The notes: generated by a model not told the origin, from the letters alone. A DNA stretch of 64,000 nt from Agarilytica sp033852175 (GCA_033852175.1 JAWSUY010000001.1:372001-436000), one strand, 5' to 3'. Shown: positions 35,806-45,596, counted from the first letter of the stretch. Numbers and translations: made by a program.

Positions 35806-37305
35806 CTACGAGGTTGCAGTTACCCGCAACACCTCCTCCACACTGGTTATGCCTTGAAGAACTTTTTCGCGACCATCTTCATCAATTGAATGCGAATTCT
35901 TACGCGCATACTCCGCCATTTTATGTTCACCAGCACCTTCATGTATTAACAAACGCAAACCATCATCAACGGGTATTAATTCGTAAATGCCCGTTCGCCC
36001 CCGATACCCTGTTTCATTACATTCGACACAGCCAACGGGGGCGAAAACTTCGGCGCCTTCTGGAATACGTAAACGCGTCGCTTCAGACGATGAAGCTTTA
36101 TGTGCTTTTTTACACGCAAGACACAACACTCGAACCAAGCGCTGAGCCATCAAAGCCTCAAGGCTAGAAGAAAGTAAGAAAGGCTCAACACCCATGTCAT
36201 GTAAGCGTGTAACAGCACCAATAGCCGTATTCGTATGCAGGGTAGAAAGTACCAAGTGACCGGTTAAACTGGCCTGGACTGCAATACTGGCGGTTTCTTG
36301 GTCTCGAATTTCACCAATCATAACCACGTCAGGATCTTGACGAAGAATGGCCCTTAAGCCCCGAGCAAAAGTCATTTCAACTTTCGTATTTACCTGGGTC
36401 TGACCGATACCTGGCAACAAGTACTCAATAGGATCTTCAACCGTCATGATGTTGCGAGCACGAGTATTTAAAAAACTCAAACCAGAATAAAGGCTCGTGG
36501 TTTTACCTGAGCCTGTAGGTCCGGTAACCAAGATAATACCGTGGGGTTTTCTCAAACATTTTTCAAAGTTTTCTTGCACAGATTTTGGCATGTTCAACTG
36601 GCCGAGACTCAACTGACCGGCAGCCTGATCAAGGATTCGCAATACAACGCGCTCACCATGAGCAGATGGTAAAGTCGAAACCCGAATGTCGACTGCGTGA
36701 CCAGCAATTTTTACCGAGATACGGCCATCCTGCGGAACACGTTTTTCCGCAATGTCCATTCTGGCCATAACTTTAAGCCGAGAAACAAGAACTGGTGCGA
36801 TTTCTGGTTTAGGCGATAAAATTTCCGTTAGCAAACCGTCTCGACGAAAGCGTATTGATACGCGATCTTCATAAGGTTCAACATGGATATCAGACGCTTT
36901 TTCTTGAATTGCTTGGGATATAACCGCGTTAATCAAACGAATAACCGGAGCATCTCCTTCTCCTGCAAGAAGCTCTCCATCATCAATATCTTCAGCGAGC
37001 TGACCAAGATCAAACTCCGCACCCAAATCATCAACTGCTTGCTGAGCTTCGCCATCATTACTTTGATAAAGCTGAGTTAACTTTGTCTTAAATTCTTCAT
37101 CTTCAAGTTTAAGTAACTGCAAAGGACGGCCGAGATAGCGACGAACCTCGATCAATGTTTGTGCAGATACAGAAGCCGTATGCAGCACCATTCCAGCATC
37201 CAGCATCACACCGTATGTTTGAGCAAATGAAAAAGGAAGGCGAGAAGCGCTAGCTGCACCGTCATCTATAAACTCACCCCCTTCTTCTGGTAGAACCTCC
37301 ATCAT
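35806..37305 (-). CDS. gspE: type II secretion ATPase E
   Basis: A 499-residue cytoplasmic ATPase that powers pseudopilus assembly. Walker A GPTGSGKTTSLYSG near residue 260, Asp box and Walker B (VVMIGEIRDQETA) near 325, and a four-Cys zinc site (CLACKKAHKASS and CVECNETGYRGR, about 395-430). The N-terminal domain that binds GspL is present. It overlaps gspD by one base. Confidence 0.96.
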   Translation of the reverse strand: MMEVLPEEGGEFIDDGAASASRLPFSFAQTYGVMLDAGMVLHTASVSAQTLIEVRRYLGRPLQLLKLEDEEFKTKLTQLYQSNDGEAQQAVDDLGAEFDLGQLAEDIDDGELLAGEGDAPVIRLINAVISQAIQEKASDIHVEPYEDRVSIRFRRDGLLTEILSPKPEIAPVLVSRLKVMARMDIAEKRVPQDGRISVKIAGHAVDIRVSTLPSAHGERVVLRILDQAAGQLSLGQLNMPKSVQENFEKCLRKPHGIILVTGPTGSGKTTSLYSGLSFLNTRARNIMTVEDPIEYLLPGIGQTQVNTKVEMTFARGLRAILRQDPDVVMIGEIRDQETASIAVQASLTGHLVLSTLHTNTAIGAVTRLHDMGVEPFLLSSSLEALMAQRLVRVLCLACKKAHKASSSEATRLRIPEGAEVFAPVGCVECNETGYRGRTGIYELIPVDDGLRLLIHEGAGEHKMAEYARKNSHSIDEDGREKVLQGITSVEEVLRVTATS

Positions 37306-39326
37306 TACTCTTCACCCTCAGAAGATTCTTCAAATGCACTTGCTGGTAACTTAGTCGTTTCCATCTCGGGGAAGTCTTTCAGTGTCGGAATATAGTCATC
37401 ACTCAAAAGGTGCAAGCCTTCATCCCGGAACTGATTATGAGTCTCTTGAATCAAACGGTATTTTTCAGCGGTAGCGCCATAGAGAGTCTCATCATCACGA
37501 ATAATCCTCGCCCTCAAGAACACCATCAAATTAGACTTTTTATAATTTGTAGATTCAAATCTGAAGAAACGGCCCAGAACTGGAATCGACCCCAAGACCG
37601 GAACCCGCTGTTCCGTATCTTGTATATCTTCACGAATCAATCCGCCCAGAACAACGATTTGGCCATCGTTTGCCAAGACCTGCGTAGAAATTGTACTTTG
37701 ATTGGTAATCAAGTCAGCAGATCCCGCTACGCCTTCCGACAAACTGGAAACCTCTTGCGAAATATCCAGTAGAATTTTATTACCTTCATTCACCTGAGGT
37801 GTAACCGTTAAACTTATGCCCACGTTTTCTCGCTGAATCGTTGTAAATGGATTCGAAGGATTGCTATTGCCGTTGCCTGTTGAGGAGTATGAGCCCGTTC
37901 TAAAAGGAACGTTTTGGCCAACAGAAATCGTGGCTTCTTTATTATCCATTGTCAGTAACGATGGAGTAGACAAGATATTCGCCTTACTGGTACCGCGCAA
38001 AGCCGTCAAAATTGCAGTAAAAGCGTCCCGACCATCACTGGCAATGCCCAAAGTTTGCCCTGCGACTGAAGCAATACCACTAGCCAAACCGGCAAGACCT
38101 CCTGTCGAGCTATTATCGCTATTGTTGTCATTCGAGCCTAACAAGCTCTGAGCAACACCCAGACTTGAACCGTTAGATCCTCTAGACGAACCGCCAAACA
38201 CTCCGTCATCTTGATTAGCGAACAGCCACTCAACGCCGACCTGAGAACCATCACTCACATTAATATCAACAATAATGGCTTCGACCAAAACTTGTGCACG
38301 GCGTATATCCAGTCGTGCAATAACCGCCAATAAAGAATCCAAAGTATCTTTTGGTGCTGTGATCAAAAGTGCGTTTGTCGCCTCATCGGCTTCAACGGTC
38401 GCTTGCGATTTCGACGATGACTTACCTTTGCCACCCGGAGTCACTTTCGACATGTTTTGAACAACTTTGGTTAATACTGTTGCTACATCTTTCGCATCAG
38501 CATATTCAAGGTATACGACGCGGACATTACCCGTCTGCCTTTGTGGTTGGTCCAACTGATAGATAAGCCTCTTAGTCTTGACCCGCTGAACATCTTCACC
38601 GGTCATCAAGATGGCATTATTGCGACTATCCGCAACCAAAATAATACGGTTTGAACGCGGCCCTTGCTTAACGGCAGGACCTTGAAGCTTTTCAAGGATA
38701 GTCACCATCCCCTCTGCTTCTGCATACTTCAACCTCACTACTTCGGTAACCGGTAAAGCCGCTTTATCAATCTTGTCGATTACTTCTTTTATTCGTTCGA
38801 TATTCGCGTTCGTGTCGGTAATAACGATGGCATTACTGGGATCGTATGCCGCCAAGTGAGAGTTTTGCGGAACTAGTGGGCGAAGAACAGGGATTACCTT
38901 AGCAGCAGCAATATTTTTAAGCTGTATAACCTGAGTCACAAACTCACTATCATCTGCGCCAACAGTCCCATTAACGGTGGTTGGTGACGTTCGCGCATCT
39001 TTGATGGGAACAATTCGGACAATATCGCCAACCTCCACCACGGTGAAGTCACTAATCTCTAAAACCGAGCGAAACAAGGCGTACAGCTCTTCCTGATTTA
39101 GCGAGCTATTCGACATGATTTTTACACGGCCTTTGACCCTGGGGTCAATCACCATGGTTTTACCGGTAATTTCGGCTACAAATTTAATCACTTCGAGAAT
39201 ATCGGAGTCGTTAAATTGCACGGTGTATGTCGGCTCGATAGGAGCACGGTTATTTTGCGCCAGGGCCACAGAGCCCGTCGTCATGATTCCCGCCACTACC
39301 ACTGCGGTCAATAGTTGCTTTAACAC
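37305..39326 (-). CDS. gspD: type II secretion secretin D
   Basis: A 673-residue outer-membrane secretin. Signal peptide (LLTAVVVAGIMTTGSVALAQ), N0 domain (YTVQFNDSDILEVIKFVAEITGK, about 33-55), N1-N3 repeats (VIQLKNIAAAKVIPVLRPLVP and VRLKYAEAEGMVTILEKL), a Gly/Ser-rich loop in N3, and the secretin core with VPVLGSIPVLGRFFRF near residue 590. A pilotin-binding C-terminal tail of about 55 residues follows. No lipobox. Confidence 0.96.
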   Translation of the reverse strand: MLKQLLTAVVVAGIMTTGSVALAQNNRAPIEPTYTVQFNDSDILEVIKFVAEITGKTMVIDPRVKGRVKIMSNSSLNQEELYALFRSVLEISDFTVVEVGDIVRIVPIKDARTSPTTVNGTVGADDSEFVTQVIQLKNIAAAKVIPVLRPLVPQNSHLAAYDPSNAIVITDTNANIERIKEVIDKIDKAALPVTEVVRLKYAEAEGMVTILEKLQGPAVKQGPRSNRIILVADSRNNAILMTGEDVQRVKTKRLIYQLDQPQRQTGNVRVVYLEYADAKDVATVLTKVVQNMSKVTPGGKGKSSSKSQATVEADEATNALLITAPKDTLDSLLAVIARLDIRRAQVLVEAIIVDINVSDGSQVGVEWLFANQDDGVFGGSSRGSNGSSLGVAQSLLGSNDNNSDNSSTGGLAGLASGIASVAGQTLGIASDGRDAFTAILTALRGTSKANILSTPSLLTMDNKEATISVGQNVPFRTGSYSSTGNGNSNPSNPFTTIQRENVGISLTVTPQVNEGNKILLDISQEVSSLSEGVAGSADLITNQSTISTQVLANDGQIVVLGGLIREDIQDTEQRVPVLGSIPVLGRFFRFESTNYKKSNLMVFLRARIIRDDETLYGATAEKYRLIQETHNQFRDEGLHLLSDDYIPTLKDFPEMETTKLPASAFEESSEGEE

Positions 39327-39329
39327 GTT

Positions 39330-40298
39330 TTATCCACCTGAATCCAAGCTGATCGTTATTGAATGTGTATCGCCATCGCGAAGCACAGTTAACTGTGCCT
39401 CGGTCGCGGTTTTCATTGATTTATAAACACTACGAATTTGTTTTGGGTCGTTCACTTCGATGCCGTTAACTGAAGTCACGATATCGTTGGCCTTTAAACC
39501 AACCTGCGTAAAGAGTTGACGGTCACGGCCTGGACGAATGCGGTAGCCCACCATTTTCCCGCCTTCGCGATGAACACTAAAGCGCACTACGTCACCAATA
39601 TTTTTGGGGATTTGGTCAGGTCGTGCGCTGGTTCGAATATTGTTAGATTTTCTCGGCTTTTTGGCCGGCTTTGACTGACTTACGTTTTTACGCTTAACGA
39701 AATCTTCTTCAGAAAACAGCCACAAAGACTCCATACTGCCTTTGTTATCTAAGATAACGCGCTTTTCAAGTACGCTAGCCAGCTTAACACCACGCTTACT
39801 CTCTATTTCATCACCTACGGAGTACAAAATTTGCTTGCTACCATCGGCAATAATTGCACTGCCCTTATGCGGATCACTACTGGCAAAAACACCGTGAAGT
39901 TTTAGACTCAAACGTGTCGCCTTGAAGTCCCCTTCTCCAGGAGGTGCTGGAGTCGCTCTCGGAGCGGCCACAACAGTAGTCTTTCCTGCCTTCCCAAAAA
40001 TACCCTTGAGAAACGTCAAAGAATCTAAGCTCACCGATTGAGTGCCACCACTCACACGCCCCCCAGAACTGGGAAGCAAAGCTAATTTTTGTGGCTGAGC
40101 TATCTCTGGTGTCGGAATAAGCGTCCAGAATAGACTCGCGGCACTGTGCACCATCCAAGCAGCCGCAAGAAACAGCACTAAACCTCGCCAGCCCGCAACG
40201 GGAAAACGACAAATATAGTCGGTCACCGGCTGAAGCGTTACTTTCATCGATGTCACAAATTCACTTTGTGTCAACTGCTGCGACAAATCCGTCTCCAA
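39330..40298 (-). CDS. gspC: type II secretion protein C, PDZ type
   Basis: A 322-residue inner-membrane protein that joins platform and secretin: membrane helix about 34-56 (WRGLVLFLAAAWMVHSAASLFW), HR domain (about 125-195, TRLSLKLHGVFASSDPHKGSAIIADG), Lys-rich linker (KPAKKPRKSNN) and C-terminal PDZ domain (about 255-320, QVGLKANDIVTSVNGIEVND). It is the first gene of the twelve-gene operon C-D-E-F-G-H-I-J-K-L-M-N; the 178-bp spacer to the divergent Ala-Asp repeat gene should hold the promoter. Confidence 0.94.
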   Translation of the reverse strand: METDLSQQLTQSEFVTSMKVTLQPVTDYICRFPVAGWRGLVLFLAAAWMVHSAASLFWTLIPTPEIAQPQKLALLPSSGGRVSGGTQSVSLDSLTFLKGIFGKAGKTTVVAAPRATPAPPGEGDFKATRLSLKLHGVFASSDPHKGSAIIADGSKQILYSVGDEIESKRGVKLASVLEKRVILDNKGSMESLWLFSEEDFVKRKNVSQSKPAKKPRKSNNIRTSARPDQIPKNIGDVVRFSVHREGGKMVGYRIRPGRDRQLFTQVGLKANDIVTSVNGIEVNDPKQIRSVYKSMKTATEAQLTVLRDGDTHSITISLDSGG

Positions 40299-40476
40299 GT
40301 CTTTTTATCTGGTTCAAATTAGATTAGCACCCTATTTTTAGGGGATAGCCAGTGTAACGAGGCTACATAAGGATTCATATGCCTTTGGTCCCGGCTTCAT
40401 AGTTGTTTCACATTTTTAATAGATTATTTTATGCACAACCTCGAATAGCCCTAATTTTTACAACAAAAGGAGGCTT

Positions 40477-40986
40477 GTGATCACAGAACACGCTCGGTAT
40501 TCTATGCGCCTTTCTTGCAATCAGCGGAGCGCAGTATCTTCCATGAGCATAGTCTATCTCCTTCAAAACCAGCACTATCAGTACTTAAGTAAGTCCGGAG
40601 AATGGATAGAGGGCGACGCAGGCTTAGCGCTGTATCGCAGCTCCTTTAAAGATGAGGCTATCAATCAAAAGGTTGAGTTTAGTGTGAAAAGCGCAGATTT
40701 GCGCATTTCAATTGTCGAAGCTTCTCTCGGAAAAAACGGTAAGCCTGAACTTGCTGCTAACGAAAAAAGCGATAAAGTCGATCTCGTGCCGACCGAGGAC
40801 ATACCCGAAATTGCCGATGCCGATGCCGATGCCGATGCCGATGCCGATGCCGATGCCGATGCCGATGCCGATGCCGATGCCGACAAGTTTCACGAAGATA
40901 TAAGCAACAAGCAAGACAACACAGTCGAAACAAAGGACGAAACAACCGATCTGTTCTCTGCTAACGATACTCAGGAAACCGTTTAA
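40477..40986 (+). CDS. Ala-Asp repeat protein coupled to gshA
   Basis: A 169-residue protein without signal peptide or known domain. GTG 40477 has a strong AAGGAGG only three bases upstream; ATG 40543 (MSIVYLLQNQHYQYL) is a plausible alternative with a weaker ribosome site. Residues about 23-90 look ordered (SGEWIEGDAGLALYRSSFKDE), then twelve Ala-Asp dipeptides, then an acidic/polar tail. The stop overlaps gshA by one base (TAATG), so the two are co-translated. The repeat is encoded by a 6-bp tandem array and may vary in length. Function unknown. Confidence 0.7.
   Translation: MITEHARYSMRLSCNQRSAVSSMSIVYLLQNQHYQYLSKSGEWIEGDAGLALYRSSFKDEAINQKVEFSVKSADLRISIVEASLGKNGKPELAANEKSDKVDLVPTEDIPEIADADADADADADADADADADADADKFHEDISNKQDNTVETKDETTDLFSANDTQETV
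40813..40878 (+). repeat. eleven perfect 6-bp tandem repeats coding Ala-Asp
   Basis: GCCGAT repeats eleven times without error, followed by GCCGAC (40879-40884). Translated as Ala-Asp dipeptides. Slippage would change length in whole codon pairs and keep the frame into gshA. Confidence 0.97.
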
Positions 40987-42590
40987 TGTTCGCGATCGAG
41001 TCATTCCCTCAGGCACTATTCGAAAAAAAAAATGCTGCACTGCTGGGCGGAATATTAAGAGGCATTGAGCGGGAAGCATTAAGAACCGACAGTAACGGTG
41101 TTTTATCCCAAAAACCCCACCCAAGCGGTCTTGGCTCAGCTCTAGCTCACCCTCAAATAACCACCGACTTCAGTGAAGCGCTACTCGAGTTTATAACGCC
41201 ACCGACCCACCAGGTCGACGATCTACTTGCCCACCTCGAAGCCATTCACAAATACACAGCAACCAAACTGGGCGATGAAATGCTGTGGGCAACTAGCATG
41301 CCCTGCGTACTGGGCGACGATTCAGATATCCCCGTTGCCAGATACGGAAAGTCCAATAATGGCCTGATGAAAACCATATACCGCATTGGTCTCGGACATC
41401 GATACGGCCGCTCGATGCAAACCGTTGCGGGCATCCATTACAATTTTTCCTTACCTGATGCTTTCTGGGCATTCCTTTCCCGAGAGCAAAACAGCCTAGA
41501 TGATTTGCAAGCGTTCAAAAACGACCGCTACTTTAAAATGATTCGAAACTTTCGTCGTCATTACTGGCTACTCATTTACCTTTTCGGTGCATCACCCGCG
41601 CTATGCAAAACATTTGTCGCCAATAAGGCACATGGATTACAAGAGCTGAGTGACGGACATACACTTTACCTTCCTCATGCTACCTCACTTCGCATGGGTG
41701 ATCTCGGATACCAGAGTAAAGTTCAGGAATCGCTTTATGCCTGCTACAACAACAGCTGCAGCTACATAAAATCTTTATGCTGCGCGATCACGCGCTCACA
41801 TTCTGACTATGAGAAAATCGGCCTAAAAGATTCCGACGAGCAATTTAACCAACTCAACACCAGCATTTTGCAAATTGAAAACGAGTTTTACAGCTCGATT
41901 CGACCCAAGCGTACCGCACAGCCGGGCGAGACCGCACTTACAGCCCTGCAAAACAGAGGAGTCGAGTACATAGAGGTACGCTGCCTCGACGTTGACCCAA
42001 ATTCACCACTAGGAGTCACCCGAGAGCAAATTGCCTTTCTCGATACCTTTTTAGTTTATTGCGCACTGAAAGACAGCCCCGACACCAACCCAGACGAAGC
42101 CAAACAAATATTAAGTAATCAAAAAGCCATTGTTAACCGTGGGCGTGAGCCTGGGCTTACACTTGAGCACCATGAAAACGGAAAACTTAAAACTCTCAAA
42201 GCCAAAGATTGGGCAATCGACCTTCTTCAAAACATGGAAGAAGTAGCGAAACTACTGGACGCCAGCCAAAATACAGATGCGCATCAAAAATCATTACAAA
42301 CCCAAAGAGACAAAGTTCTCGATAGCCAGCTCACACCATCTGCAAAAATACTCAATACGCTACAAGACAATCAACAGAGCTTTGGCGCATACGCTTTAGA
42401 CCTGAGCAAACAGCACCAACAAACGCTGCTTCACCCAAAACTGAGCGAATCCACGATGATTCGAATGGATCAAATGTCAGAAGAATCCCTGGCAGAGCAA
42501 GCGGCAATAGAAGAAGCAAGTACTGAAAATTTTGAGCAGTTTCTTAAAAACTATTACTCTCAATACAAGAGCTGCTCAGACAAAACGTAG
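40986..42590 (+). CDS. gshA: glutamate-cysteine ligase
   Basis: A 534-residue cytoplasmic enzyme that joins Glu and Cys with ATP, the first step of glutathione synthesis. Family motifs: GILRGIEREALRTDSNG (about 22-38, metal and ATP site), TTDFSEALLEFITPP (about 59-73), QTVAGIHYNFSLPDAFW (about 145-161), GVEYIEVRCLDVDPNSPLGV (about 326-345). Length fits the proteobacterial GshA class. It starts at the last base of the Ala-Asp repeat gene stop (TAATG), so its translation may depend on that gene. Confidence 0.95.
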   Translation: MFAIESFPQALFEKKNAALLGGILRGIEREALRTDSNGVLSQKPHPSGLGSALAHPQITTDFSEALLEFITPPTHQVDDLLAHLEAIHKYTATKLGDEMLWATSMPCVLGDDSDIPVARYGKSNNGLMKTIYRIGLGHRYGRSMQTVAGIHYNFSLPDAFWAFLSREQNSLDDLQAFKNDRYFKMIRNFRRHYWLLIYLFGASPALCKTFVANKAHGLQELSDGHTLYLPHATSLRMGDLGYQSKVQESLYACYNNSCSYIKSLCCAITRSHSDYEKIGLKDSDEQFNQLNTSILQIENEFYSSIRPKRTAQPGETALTALQNRGVEYIEVRCLDVDPNSPLGVTREQIAFLDTFLVYCALKDSPDTNPDEAKQILSNQKAIVNRGREPGLTLEHHENGKLKTLKAKDWAIDLLQNMEEVAKLLDASQNTDAHQKSLQTQRDKVLDSQLTPSAKILNTLQDNQQSFGAYALDLSKQHQQTLLHPKLSESTMIRMDQMSEESLAEQAAIEEASTENFEQFLKNYYSQYKSCSDKT

Positions 42591-42616
42591 GGTACGACAT
42601 CGGGTTTGAGCAATTA

Positions 42617-42646
42617 CTGGGTAAAGATGCACCCTCGGTAACCCAG
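42617..42646 (+). terminator. weak terminator-like hairpin after gshA
   Basis: CTGGGT (42617-42622) and ACCCAG (42641-42646) with an 18-nt loop, followed by GCTTATTTTT. The stem is short, so this is a weak call; it lies between convergent gshA and the fliL-like gene. Confidence 0.3.
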
Positions 42647-42648
42647 GC

Positions 42649-43113
42649 TTATTTTTGGACTATAAAATTATTGAAAAACAGCTCGATGACATCCTCTCTC
42701 GGTGTTCGCTCTTCCCTTTCCACAATATCGCGTATTTCCTCCAATGCGCTCGCTCGAATTTTTTCTTTGCCCTCTTGAGAGCTAACGGTCTTATTCGTTT
42801 GCGCAGCAAATAGCATTAACAAATTATTCCTCACAAACGGCATGTGACGACGAATAGACTTAGCTGCACCAATCGAAGCGACGCGGACAGAAACATCTGT
42901 CTTTAAATATCTCAGCCTTCCTGCTCCACCATAGTTAATAACAAATGTCGGCTTTAACGGTAGGTAAATCACCTGTTTCTCTACAACACCTTCCCCTTCA
43001 CCCTCCTCCCCACCTTCAGCAGCCTCATCTTCCGCCAATGCACTGGTTGCACACAGAAGAAGAGCCATTAAAAACAGATAGGCTGTTCGCTGAAAAAATA
43101 ACTTACCTTGCAT
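42649..43113 (-). CDS. FliL-family periplasmic protein
   Basis: A 154-residue FliL-type protein: export signal (AYLFLMALLLCATSALA), acidic Glu/Gly linker (EDEAAEGGEEGEGEGV), then the FliL domain (IYLPLKPTFVINYGGAGRLRYLKTDVSVRV) with the C-terminal helix and KTVSSQEGKEKIRASALEEIRDIV. No other flagellar gene is in the window, so this is probably the stand-alone paralogue that sits near gshA in pseudomonads, not the flagellar stator partner itself. Role uncertain. Confidence 0.85.
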   Translation of the reverse strand: MQGKLFFQRTAYLFLMALLLCATSALAEDEAAEGGEEGEGEGVVEKQVIYLPLKPTFVINYGGAGRLRYLKTDVSVRVASIGAAKSIRRHMPFVRNNLLMLFAAQTNKTVSSQEGKEKIRASALEEIRDIVEREERTPREDVIELFFNNFIVQK

Positions 43114-43317
43114 CCAATAAATTCCTTCTCAATAAGGGAATGTAGCGTCGCTTTAGCTGTCTACTTGTAACCCGCTAACCGCACGCCGTCTCCATTAGAA
43201 TAGACCACACAGAATTTCTAACATTGCCTTTAGCTACTTAAACACACCATCACCGCAGTTGAGTTTTAGGTAGTTTTTTAATACTGTCCTACTAACATAG
43301 ATTTTATAGGAAGCACC

Positions 43318-43812
43318 ATGCCTTTACCGTCAGCCAGACAAACATTTTTCCTTATTGCAGCAGCGTGTTGCTGCAGTATGATTGCAGCCCTGATTATGCA
43401 ACACATGCTAGAGATGGAGCCCTGCCCACTGTGCATATCACAACGTATATTTGTTATCTTAGCCGGAATAGCAGCTCTAATAGCCGGACTCCACAACCCC
43501 GCCAACATCGGAAATAAACTATACAGTCTGTCCGGCATAATTTTCAGCATAGTGGGCGGAGGGATATCAACGCGCCACGTATGGATCCAAAACCTACCCG
43601 AAGATCAAGTGCCCACATGTGGACCAGGCCTCAGCTACATGTTTGAGACCCTCCCCCTCGCAGACGCCTTAACACTATTGTTCGCGGGTGACGGCAACTG
43701 CGCCGAAGTTTCCTGGCAATTTTTAGGGCTCACAATCCCAGGCTGGACGCTCATTTTCTTTATCGGGCTGGCGGCAATATTCACTTGGCAATTCAGGAGG
43801 AAAGGAGACTAA
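43318..43812 (+). CDS. dsbB: disulfide bond formation protein DsbB
   Basis: A 164-residue four-helix inner-membrane quinone oxidoreductase that re-oxidises DsbA. Active Cys pairs: Cys36-Cys39 (EPCPLC) and Cys101-Cys128 (VPTCGPG and GDGNCAEVSW). AGGAAG lies upstream of ATG 43318. It is followed by the rsd gene on the same strand, matching the order seen in Pseudomonas (dsbB/dsbH next to algQ). Confidence 0.94.
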   Translation: MPLPSARQTFFLIAAACCCSMIAALIMQHMLEMEPCPLCISQRIFVILAGIAALIAGLHNPANIGNKLYSLSGIIFSIVGGGISTRHVWIQNLPEDQVPTCGPGLSYMFETLPLADALTLLFAGDGNCAEVSWQFLGLTIPGWTLIFFIGLAAIFTWQFRRKGD

Positions 43813-43962
43813 TCTTCTCTACATACGGGCCTCCCCACGAGAATCCTAGATTCCTTGCGTTGAACACTTGCTCTCACAGACAAGATATCCTATCTTGGGA
43901 TTCGGATGCGGCGATACAGTCGCAAGTTGTTCCTATAATAAAGTACTAAAGGCTAAGAACGC

Positions 43963-44430
43963 ATGCTAAATGAATGCAAAACCGCTCAAGAGCGCTGGGG
44001 CGGTGTCAGTGACATCATCGATAAATGGCTACAAGAAAGAAAACAGCTTCTTATCCAATATTGCAAGCTATCAGAGCCGACCGAAGACACAAACAACCCT
44101 TCTACAGCTCCTATGGTTCAAGCCCTTTGCCAAATCATGGTGGATTACTCCTCAGCCGGTCATTTTGAAATTTATGACCAACTCATGAAGGAAGGTCAAG
44201 AATACAATGACCAAGAAGGCCTAAAATCTGCTGCGGAATCATTTAAAATTGTGGACGGGACAACCGAACATATTTTAGATTTTAACGATAAATACCAAGA
44301 AACCGACGACCTCACCACGATCATCACCGATCTTTCAAAACTCGGCGAAGTTCTTGCTAATCGCTTTGAAGCTGAAGACAGCATGATCTCAGTGCTACAC
44401 GTCGCACACAAACATCAAGTTACCGAATAG
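43963..44430 (+). CDS. rsd: Rsd/AlgQ anti-sigma-70 regulator
   Basis: A 155-residue cytoplasmic helical protein. ERWGGVSDIIDKWLQERKQLLIQYCKL at about 11-37 is the family signature; Rsd binds sigma-70 and AlgQ is its Pseudomonas version. Neighbours dsbB upstream and FKBP and algP downstream repeat the Pseudomonas arrangement, with a WD40 lipoprotein gene inserted. It stands 150 bp after dsbB, probably with its own promoter. Confidence 0.92.
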   Translation: MLNECKTAQERWGGVSDIIDKWLQERKQLLIQYCKLSEPTEDTNNPSTAPMVQALCQIMVDYSSAGHFEIYDQLMKEGQEYNDQEGLKSAAESFKIVDGTTEHILDFNDKYQETDDLTTIITDLSKLGEVLANRFEAEDSMISVLHVAHKHQVTE

Positions 44431-44528
44431 ACCTTGCAACATTCGCCTCTAGGATATCTTTCCCGGGGGCCAATAATTCATAATGAAGTGCTATGCTTTG
44501 ACTATCAATCTTTGAGGCTTAGCACATC

Positions 44529-45524
44529 ATGAGACGGGCCATCGTCCTATCTTTTCTATTTTCAATCATTGTCGGTTGCGACAATCCCTTATCGCCTACC
44601 CAGTCTTTAGAAGTTGCTATCAAGGGCATACACGGTGCTGCCTTAAGTGACGATGGAGAGTTCTCTGTTATTGGCTCAATTCATCACGGCGGAAGCTTCT
44701 GGAGAAACGACACCCAAGAACGCCTCTTCAATTGGAACCATCAAGAAAACGAACAGACTTCGATTTTGGTCGCAGACTTTTCTTTTCGCGGCAAGTGGGT
44801 CCTTACCGCCAATCCTCACAACCTCGTACTGTGGAACGCAGAAAATGGAAAAGGAGAACGCTTTTGGGCTGCTCCCGGCGAAATACTTGACGCGAAACTT
44901 GGACCCGCTGCCAATATCGCACTACTGGGCTTGAGCAACCACACAGCCGTCATATTTAACATTAAAAAGGGCGGCATCGTACGAACTTTTCAACACACTA
45001 ATCGAGTTCGCAGCGTTGATCTCAGCCGTGATGGTAAGCTTGCAATAACTGGGTCTGAAGATTACACCGCCGTTCTATGGGATGTCGCCACAGGGAAAAA
45101 ACTGTCAACCATTAAACATAACGACGATGTGCAACTTGTTAAGATATCACCCGACGGAACACGCGCACTTTCCGTGAGCAAGTATGACAAAGCCCTGCTT
45201 TGGGATACAGCATCGGGTAAGAGCATCGGCGAGATTCCATTAGCAAGCGAACGCTTAAAGCGAGGCATTCGTTTCACAAGCGCACGCTTTAACGAAGACG
45301 CCTCACTCCTCATCACCGGTCGAACAGATCAGATCATCGAGCTATGGGATACCGAAAAACTGGAAATCGTAGCGCGCTGGAAAGCACCGAAAAGAGATGC
45401 TTGGAAGCCAACAAGCGCCGCCATTATTGATGTTGGGTTTACCAAAGACCGCCAACGCTATCTAGCAATTGCATCAAACGGCTTTATTCACACCCTTGAG
45501 CACGACAATCAAACAGACAAATAA
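44529..45524 (+). CDS. WD40-repeat lipoprotein
   Basis: A 331-residue lipoprotein: lipobox IVGC (Cys17), then seven WD40-like blades forming a propeller (VDLSRDGKLAITGSEDYTAVLWDVATGKK, KISPDGTRALSVSKYDKALLWDTASG, ASLLITGRTDQIIELWDTEK). WD40 propellers bind partners; no enzyme signature is seen. It is inserted between rsd and FKBP relative to Pseudomonas and closes at a shared terminator. Confidence 0.88.
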   Translation: MRRAIVLSFLFSIIVGCDNPLSPTQSLEVAIKGIHGAALSDDGEFSVIGSIHHGGSFWRNDTQERLFNWNHQENEQTSILVADFSFRGKWVLTANPHNLVLWNAENGKGERFWAAPGEILDAKLGPAANIALLGLSNHTAVIFNIKKGGIVRTFQHTNRVRSVDLSRDGKLAITGSEDYTAVLWDVATGKKLSTIKHNDDVQLVKISPDGTRALSVSKYDKALLWDTASGKSIGEIPLASERLKRGIRFTSARFNEDASLLITGRTDQIIELWDTEKLEIVARWKAPKRDAWKPTSAAIIDVGFTKDRQRYLAIASNGFIHTLEHDNQTDK

Positions 45525-45557
45525 AAAAGCGCTTCACCATCAAGTGAAACGCTCTTT
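45523..45557. terminator. bidirectional terminator between WD40 and FKBP genes
   Basis: A 10-bp stem with one mismatch (45528-45537 with 45544-45553), 6-nt loop, A-run before and TCTTT after. It serves the convergent genes on both sides. Confidence 0.75.
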
Positions 45558-45596
45558 CTGAACTAAGCACAAAAAAAACAGAACAACTAAAAAGCT

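Noticed and set aside
28678..40298. A possible second secretion or type IV pilus system
   Set aside because: Gene order and PDZ-type GspC, GspK and GspL identify an ordinary type II secretion operon.
40665..40945. Minus-strand and alternate-frame repeat ORFs over the 6-bp array
   Set aside because: Shadows of the GCCGAT array, no start signals.
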